Below are positions 58,830 through 64,000 of a DNA stretch of 64,000 nucleotides, one piece after another. The stretch is from Pyrocephalus nanus. Taxonomy: Eukaryota; Chordata; Aves; Passeriformes; Tyrannidae. The position numbers and the translations under genes are program-made. The notes beneath the pieces are model-generated. The model was not told the origin of the DNA and made no database searches. It saw nothing but the letters and a program-made list of their open reading frames with translations. Where the stretch lies: positions 15,049,501 to 15,113,500 of the forward strand of contig CM076267.1 in assembly GCA_038380795.1 (NCBI GenBank), read 5' to 3'. Every line of letters begins with the position of its first letter. Position 1 is the first letter of the stretch.

Positions 58830-59310
58830 GATAGGACCATCCGACTGCACCTGGGACCGTAACTAGTCACAGTTGGATGGGTTTCTGCTTTCAGACCAGC
58901 CTGCTCCAGCCAGCTACATGCATCCTCCAGGCAATTTTAATGTTCCTGGAAAGTCGTCCCAAAAACAATCACATCATCCAGATCAGCCGAACATGTGGCC
59001 CACTGAACAGCTGCCAAAATCAAATCCATGCGCCTTTGAGAGGTGCTAGGGGAATTGCAGAGACCAGAAGGCGTCACGTTAAACTCAGAGAGCGAGACGC
59101 GCTGTCTTTGGACAAGTTTCTCGGTGAGTCTGCCCTTGGCAGAAGTCTGCAAGCCCATTTGGAGAGGAGCATCGCTCTGTGGTGCAGGCAAGTGCCTTGG
59201 GCAGCTCCTCTGCCTGCTTATTTTTCCTTGTGCCTTCACTTTTGGTGCTTAGCCACTCGGAGGAATGTTGGCCCCTCAGGTTTAGTCTCCCCAGAAGAGT
59301 ACAAGCTCTG
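58830..59310 (-). pseudogene. Decayed Ty3/gypsy-type reverse transcriptase fragment
   Basis: One - strand frame at 59083-58940 contains FNVTPSGLCNSPSTSQRRMD and, 13 residues later, DLDDVIVFG at 58984-58958, then TTFQEH. This is the order and spacing of the Ty3/gypsy RT palm: the FxVxPFGLxNAPxTFQ block, then the catalytic YLDD box. The expected Y of YLDD is D here and the F of PFG is S. Beyond a stop just after that frame, further codons read NCLEDACSWLEQAGLKA, matching the next gypsy RT segment. Upstream, a second frame gives TRKNKQAEELPKAL and HRETCPKTA, resembling the preceding RT segments. The fragment is thus split by at least one frameshift and one stop and cannot encode a working enzyme. 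No LTR, gag, protease or integrase was found around it. Confidence 0.72.
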
Positions 59311-62300
59311 CTGAGACCACCCAGCGGAGGGGCTGGGTGCGAGGGAGCCCCTCTCCTGCTGGGTTTGGTTACCAGAGCCCGTCTTGTCCTTGTTCTGTTA
59401 ATACAGTGCTGAGAACAATGGGACTTCAGTCCCTGCTTTGGTCTTGAAGTAATGAATAACAGCATCATCAGCTGAGGCGGTCAGGCCATATTTGGGGAGG
59501 ATGTGCTCTTTTCTTCCAGGAAATGAGTCTGTGGAGCAGGTCAGCCCCTGTCAGCACTCTGATTGTGAAACCTGTGTGACAGTAATGTGTTGAAGACCTT
59601 CATCCCCCCTTTGACTTCTCTCTGCACTACACCCTCTGCATTGCCCTTGACACTCATGAGAAGTTTTTTAATAACCAGGAGTATCAGTGACCCTCAAGAA
59701 TATTCTGGAAGATGTGGCATACCTACCTTCTTACGAACAAAAAACCTAAACCCGTAGTTTTCCCTAGTTGCTTTGCCAGTCAGGCTTTTCCTTGCTGGTT
59801 CTTGAGAAAGGTGTTTGTATATTGCCACTGAAGTCTTAAAAAAAAGAGATGAAAAACACGTGACCCCGTGTCCTTGCAAAGAACTTATCTGATAACAATC
59901 TTCTCCTGTCACTGGTTTGTCAGACTTACAAGCCAAAGGAATGTCAGCAAAGAGGAGAAGGGACAAGATGTCCAATCTCCTGTCTCCCCCTTTCCAACCT
60001 CCCTTTCCACCTAACATCTGCCAACACAGGACTGTATGCAGAAAAAATAAAGGCTACGCCTGCCAGATGGCTGATGGATAATGGTACCATTGTAAAAATT
60101 GGCCAGAGCAGCTCAGACAGCATCCCTGCCACCCATCACAGCATGGGGCAAGGGCTCAGATGGCTGTCATTCATCTCCAGCCATAAAGCAGGATCTTCCC
60201 TCCAAGACCCGAAAGACTTCATCCTGCCAGGTGCAAAGCTGTCTGCAGTCTCCTGATTTAAGTAGGAGTGGAGGGTTCCTTGGCATCTCTCTGGAACAAG
60301 CATTAATCCTTTTGGATTTGCTGTTGAGGGGGTGTCAGGAAGGGGATGGCTCTGATTGTGTGGTGGGGTAGGCTGTTGCAGATAGAAGGTGCTGAGATAC
60401 CTTCTGTAGGACGTTCTCTGGGGCTGTCAGTTCTGATACTTTCCTATCTTTCTTTTTTTTCCTTCCATCTCTTCTGCTCATTTGTGCTTTCTTGTGTTGC
60501 TTCCATTGAGGAAGGTTTTTATATTCCTTGAATTTATACTTCAGTGACTCAGCACTGGGCTTAACCATAAACTCAGTTGCCCCGAGGAGATATGGATGGA
60601 AGAAACGATTATGCGTGTGAGTATGTGTTGGCAGGGGGCAACTTCTTCCCCAGCCTCAGCTATAAATGCACTTTGATTTAGAAAAGCCTGAAGAAAGCTT
60701 TCTTACTTCCTCCTTACTCCTGCCGAGCAGAAGCAGGACCAGACGTCATGTTCCGACATGCTGAGCCATCTCTTTCCTTCTTGCTCAGCGGCTTTTCTCC
60801 GGGTGCACTCAAGGAGATCTGGGAGAACAGCACTCCCAGCCAGTTTGTAACTCTGAAATACGTCAGCTGATCACTATCTTGTCTCAAATACCTGTCTGGT
60901 ACAGACCATGAGTGGAGTATTAACTCTGCAAAAGAGGGGCTTGAGCACTGGAGCAGGATGGACAAGGAGCTGATCTTTAACTCTTTCCCTGCAAAGGTCC
61001 CTGCTCACTGGTTACAGCTATCATATGTTAGCAGTACCAGTGCAGGGGGATGCAGAGCCATTCATGAGGATGCACGAAGTCAGAGGAGGACACTTGTGAG
61101 GTGGGCACCAAATGGAGCTGGGGGGGTCATGTCAGAATCAGACGAAGTAGGCAGTTCTTCCTGCCACCTGTAGTCAGTCTGTCAGATGTATAGCCAGAGG
61201 ATATCATGGATGGAGAAAAGCTTCCAGGGAACTCTGGATAAGTTTGTGAAGAGGAAATTCACTAGGGATTAATAAATTTACAGAGATTAACATGCTTAGG
61301 TAGACCTGAGGAGAACAGCATATTTACTTGTCCTGTTCTTACTTTCCCTGGATTTCAGGGCCAGATGTACATGTGGTCAGACCAAGCTCAGCTGCCTAAT
61401 GTTCTTATACAATCTTCTAGCTTCTTGGCAGCTGCCTTTAGCTGAACATTGCCTGGGACAGGCCACAGACACTAAGTATGCCCTTCCTGGAACTGCCATG
61501 AGTTTTCATGAAGAATACCAAATATTTCCCTCCTTGTTGTCATTAACAGAATGAGGGGGACAAATGTTGCTCGATGACAAGCCAAGACGTTGCCCACAAA
61601 ACAATGTTGCTTAAACACACTGGGGGAAGTTTCCACACTAACCATGAGAGCTGAATGCTCTCCCTTGGTTCCTTATGTGCAAAGTGTGTATACAGTTAAG
61701 CCTGTTTCCTGCTATAGGCTGTATGGCACTGGGTGACTATAGAGCCTCACTACCTTCTTGGCACTTTGCTCCCACCAAACTAGGTGTGTCCAATGTCCAA
61801 ACAGCTATATCTAATCCAGTAAGTGTGGAGCAAAACACAAATTAATAAGCTTACCCTGGCTCATTTATTGGACCTGGCACTGCCCTGCAGAGGCACTGCA
61901 TGGGTTGTCAGAGGTACAGTCAGGGGACACAACAGGGATTTTAGGTGTTGGATGGTGGGCAATGTGACCTGCCCCAAGCAAGGGTCAGGAGCCACTCATC
62001 TGTATCTTATTGGAGTGGCAGGTAGAAGATACTTCTGGCAGGATCCCCAGGCATACCCTGGCTGTTAGCTCAGGACTTAGTACTAAAATGATCTCCTTTT
62101 GGAACTTTCAGGCATTTCTGAATACCTTCCTCCTGTTCTGTAATCCTGGTTAAGTTTAAACTCTGTAATCACTTGGAAATGAAGAGGCCAAAGCTCACTT
62201 CTAATGCATCCTGAGAGAGCAACTGATCTTTCTGCTGCCACAGAAGATCTTTGTATTCTCCTTGTTCCAAAGGAAACCCACAAAGCCAAACCTTATGCAA

Positions 62301-64000
62301 CGCATTTGGCAAACAAGGCTGTGGTGGGGCTGTGGCTTTGTGACCAGATGAAGTGACAGGGAAAGTCCCCAGAACTCAACCCAAGTGCAAAAGGGACAGA
62401 TATAGAAAGGAAAGAAGACTGCTCCTGTGGGGACAAGATCTACCAACACAGTGACAGGCCATGAGGGGGAAAATATCACATCAGAGAACAGCAAAATCAC
62501 TCTGCTGTCCCATAGGCATCTGATACAGCTCTACCAGAGAGGAAATAACCCAGCAGGTTAGAGAAACAGGATAAAATGATGGAATTCATCCAGTTAGTGG
62601 TATAGTTAGTTACATTAGAGGGCAGTCTCAAAATGTGGTTGATCTCTAAATTTAAATTGTGTAGTATTTAGATATTTGCTACAGCAGACTGTATAGCACC
62701 CAGTTTAGCCAGTGGGGAAAGATGTGTATCTCTAAGGAATATTTATCCCACCCTATCCCAAAGATGGAGGGTATTCCTGATTGAAAATGCCCACTTTTCT
62801 TCATGAACAGAATAATCTAGACAGCTACTTAATTTAGGCACCTAATTTCCAAATGGCTAGAGTTGGTGGGAAGAAATCAGTGTAGATAAGAATGAATCCT
62901 TCCAGCCTTCTCCATCTGATTCATTACATAAATATTCTCCTGGACCACATTTAAGAAGATACAAAAGTTGTTTTCACCATGTGAGTAACAATAAGTACTT
63001 GACAAGACTGCAGAGGACCCCAAGGCCTTTGTGCTGTATTGTTGACAAAAGAATTACCAATGTGGACTGTTTTCTTCTTTCCTTTGCAGCGAACAGAAGA
63101 CAAAACAGTTTTCCAAGAATTCTGTTTTTAATGTAAATGTGTCAGTAATTTTTTTGTTTTGGAGATGACAGAGCCTTTTATGAAACTAAGATTTTTAAAG
63201 ACAGCTTCAATATACAAGTATCTCATGACAAATGACTTTTGTATAATTTCTACAGCATGTATCAACCTCTTCTGAAAACAAACTCCCATTTTCTTTGTGA
63301 AAATGGTCCTCATGTATAATAATGGGGACCACTGTGTGGTGTGAAGCAACTGAGGGTTGTTAGTTTGCCTAATGCAGCACAACTAGATAGAACTTTATTC
63401 TTTGGTGTAAAATGCTCTCGAGGGAAGGGTAGAGAGGCACCCCTAGTGTACATAGGCTGGGTCCAGTGTCAGAGATTGAATTCATCTGAAGAAATACACA
63501 TTTCTGGTTTGAAGAAACTAAGGCTCCAGGGATGGAGATAGGATGAGTCAGTGGTTGGTCTGGGGTGGGATATCACAACCCCTGCTTGGCTCTCCAAAGA
63601 GCCCTGCTGCAGTGAACAGGGCTGTCCACTTGCTGTTCTTCAGGCTGGGGCATTGACTCAGCAGCATCCTGAGGCAGGTGCCAGAATTTCAACCTTATGA
63701 GTAATCCATGAAGATGTGACAAGAACAGCTCGCATATTTCAAGCTGGACATGTTCTTCAGAAAGAATTGAAAATCCCTCATTCTAGGAGTATGATGAGGG
63801 CATTAGGTACCTTTCAGTCATAGTTTTATATTCCTCTCTTGTATTGTATTTGTCAATTATCTACATCAGAGGGCTCCTTCCTGTGTAGAAGAAGTCTTTT
63901 CTTTGTGGAAATCCTTTCATGTTTCTGCTCTAGATCTTCCTTGTTTATGTTATATGTCTTCTGAGAGCTGGTGATTCAAACTATGTTTGAGGTCAGGGAG

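Larger units (their letters stand above)
39312..64000. other. Gene-poor 5' flank of IGFBP5
   Basis: About 24.7 kb upstream of IGFBP5 with no recognisable coding gene, tRNA or rRNA. Mammalian IGFBP5 is likewise flanked on this side by a gene-poor region. Contents: homopolymer runs (41665-41678 C, 45828-45844 G), simple repeats (47963-47981 GA, 50251-50311 A/CAAA, 58203-58231 T/GTTT), a CR1 copy (49391-49600), an old retroposon tail (about 53984-54056), a Ty3/gypsy RT fossil (58830-59310), and several unique AT-rich blocks that could be regulatory. The remaining sequence shows nothing I can name. Confidence 0.7.

Noticed and set aside
58877..59314. A 145-codon + strand frame
   Set aside because: It is the antisense shadow of the Ty3/gypsy RT fossil. 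The informative motifs are on the - strand.
59694..60017. A 107-codon - strand frame considered as an upstream part of the gypsy fossil
   Set aside because: It lies about 400 bp from the RT segment and has no protease, zinc-knuckle or RT N-terminal motif.
60335..60568. A lysine-rich 77-codon - strand frame
   Set aside because: The K-rich content comes from a pyrimidine-rich + strand tract (about 60440-60480). No conserved motif was found.

Overview
The window is vertebrate nuclear DNA, almost certainly from a bird. It has spliced genes with GT/AG introns, sparse interspersed repeats, and at least three fragments resembling the 3' end of the avian CR1 LINE. It holds the tail-to-tail insulin-like growth factor binding protein pair IGFBP2 (+ strand) and IGFBP5 (- strand). 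No prokaryotic-type operon, CRISPR array, tRNA or rRNA was found. Most open frames of 60-390 codons are chance frames, or frames held open by low-complexity repeats.

Layout. Positions 1-6140 are the 3' part of IGFBP2 intron 1; exon 1, with the signal peptide and N-terminal IGF-binding domain, lies left of the window. IGFBP2 exons 2, 3 and 4 are at 6141-6364, 7823-7963 and 10200-10367. A 3' UTR of about 1.3 kb follows, to a poly(A) signal near 11616. About 3 kb of intergenic DNA with one CR1 remnant separates the two 3' ends. IGFBP5 is complete and reads right to left: TATA-like box 39098-39091, 5' UTR of about 1 kb, exon 1 coding 38062-37732, a 17-kb intron 1, exon 2 20410-20184, exon 3 20005-19886, exon 4 coding 19492-19361, then a 3' UTR of about 4.3 kb to a poly(A) signal at 15053-15048. 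From about 39.1 kb to the right end no coding gene is recognisable. This flank of IGFBP5 is a gene-poor stretch with some unique, AT-rich, homeodomain-motif-rich blocks that may be regulatory.

The two genes encode secreted proteins that bind IGF-I and IGF-II and control their access to the IGF1 receptor. IGFBP2 carries an integrin-type RGD. IGFBP5 carries a basic heparin/matrix-binding and nuclear-import segment that is split across the exon 3/exon 4 junction.

Main points for a second look: a decayed Ty3/gypsy-type reverse transcriptase on the - strand at about 58.83-59.31 kb; a diverged GATGGAAAAGCAGC-type tandem array running into the IGFBP5 exon 1 splice donor; a roughly 350-bp homopurine (AAAAG)n tract in the IGFBP5 3' UTR about 100 nt after the stop codon, with a candidate early poly(A) signal at its far edge; and an unusual IGFBP5 leader with a (UG)n repeat, a long A-tract and a two-codon upstream ORF.
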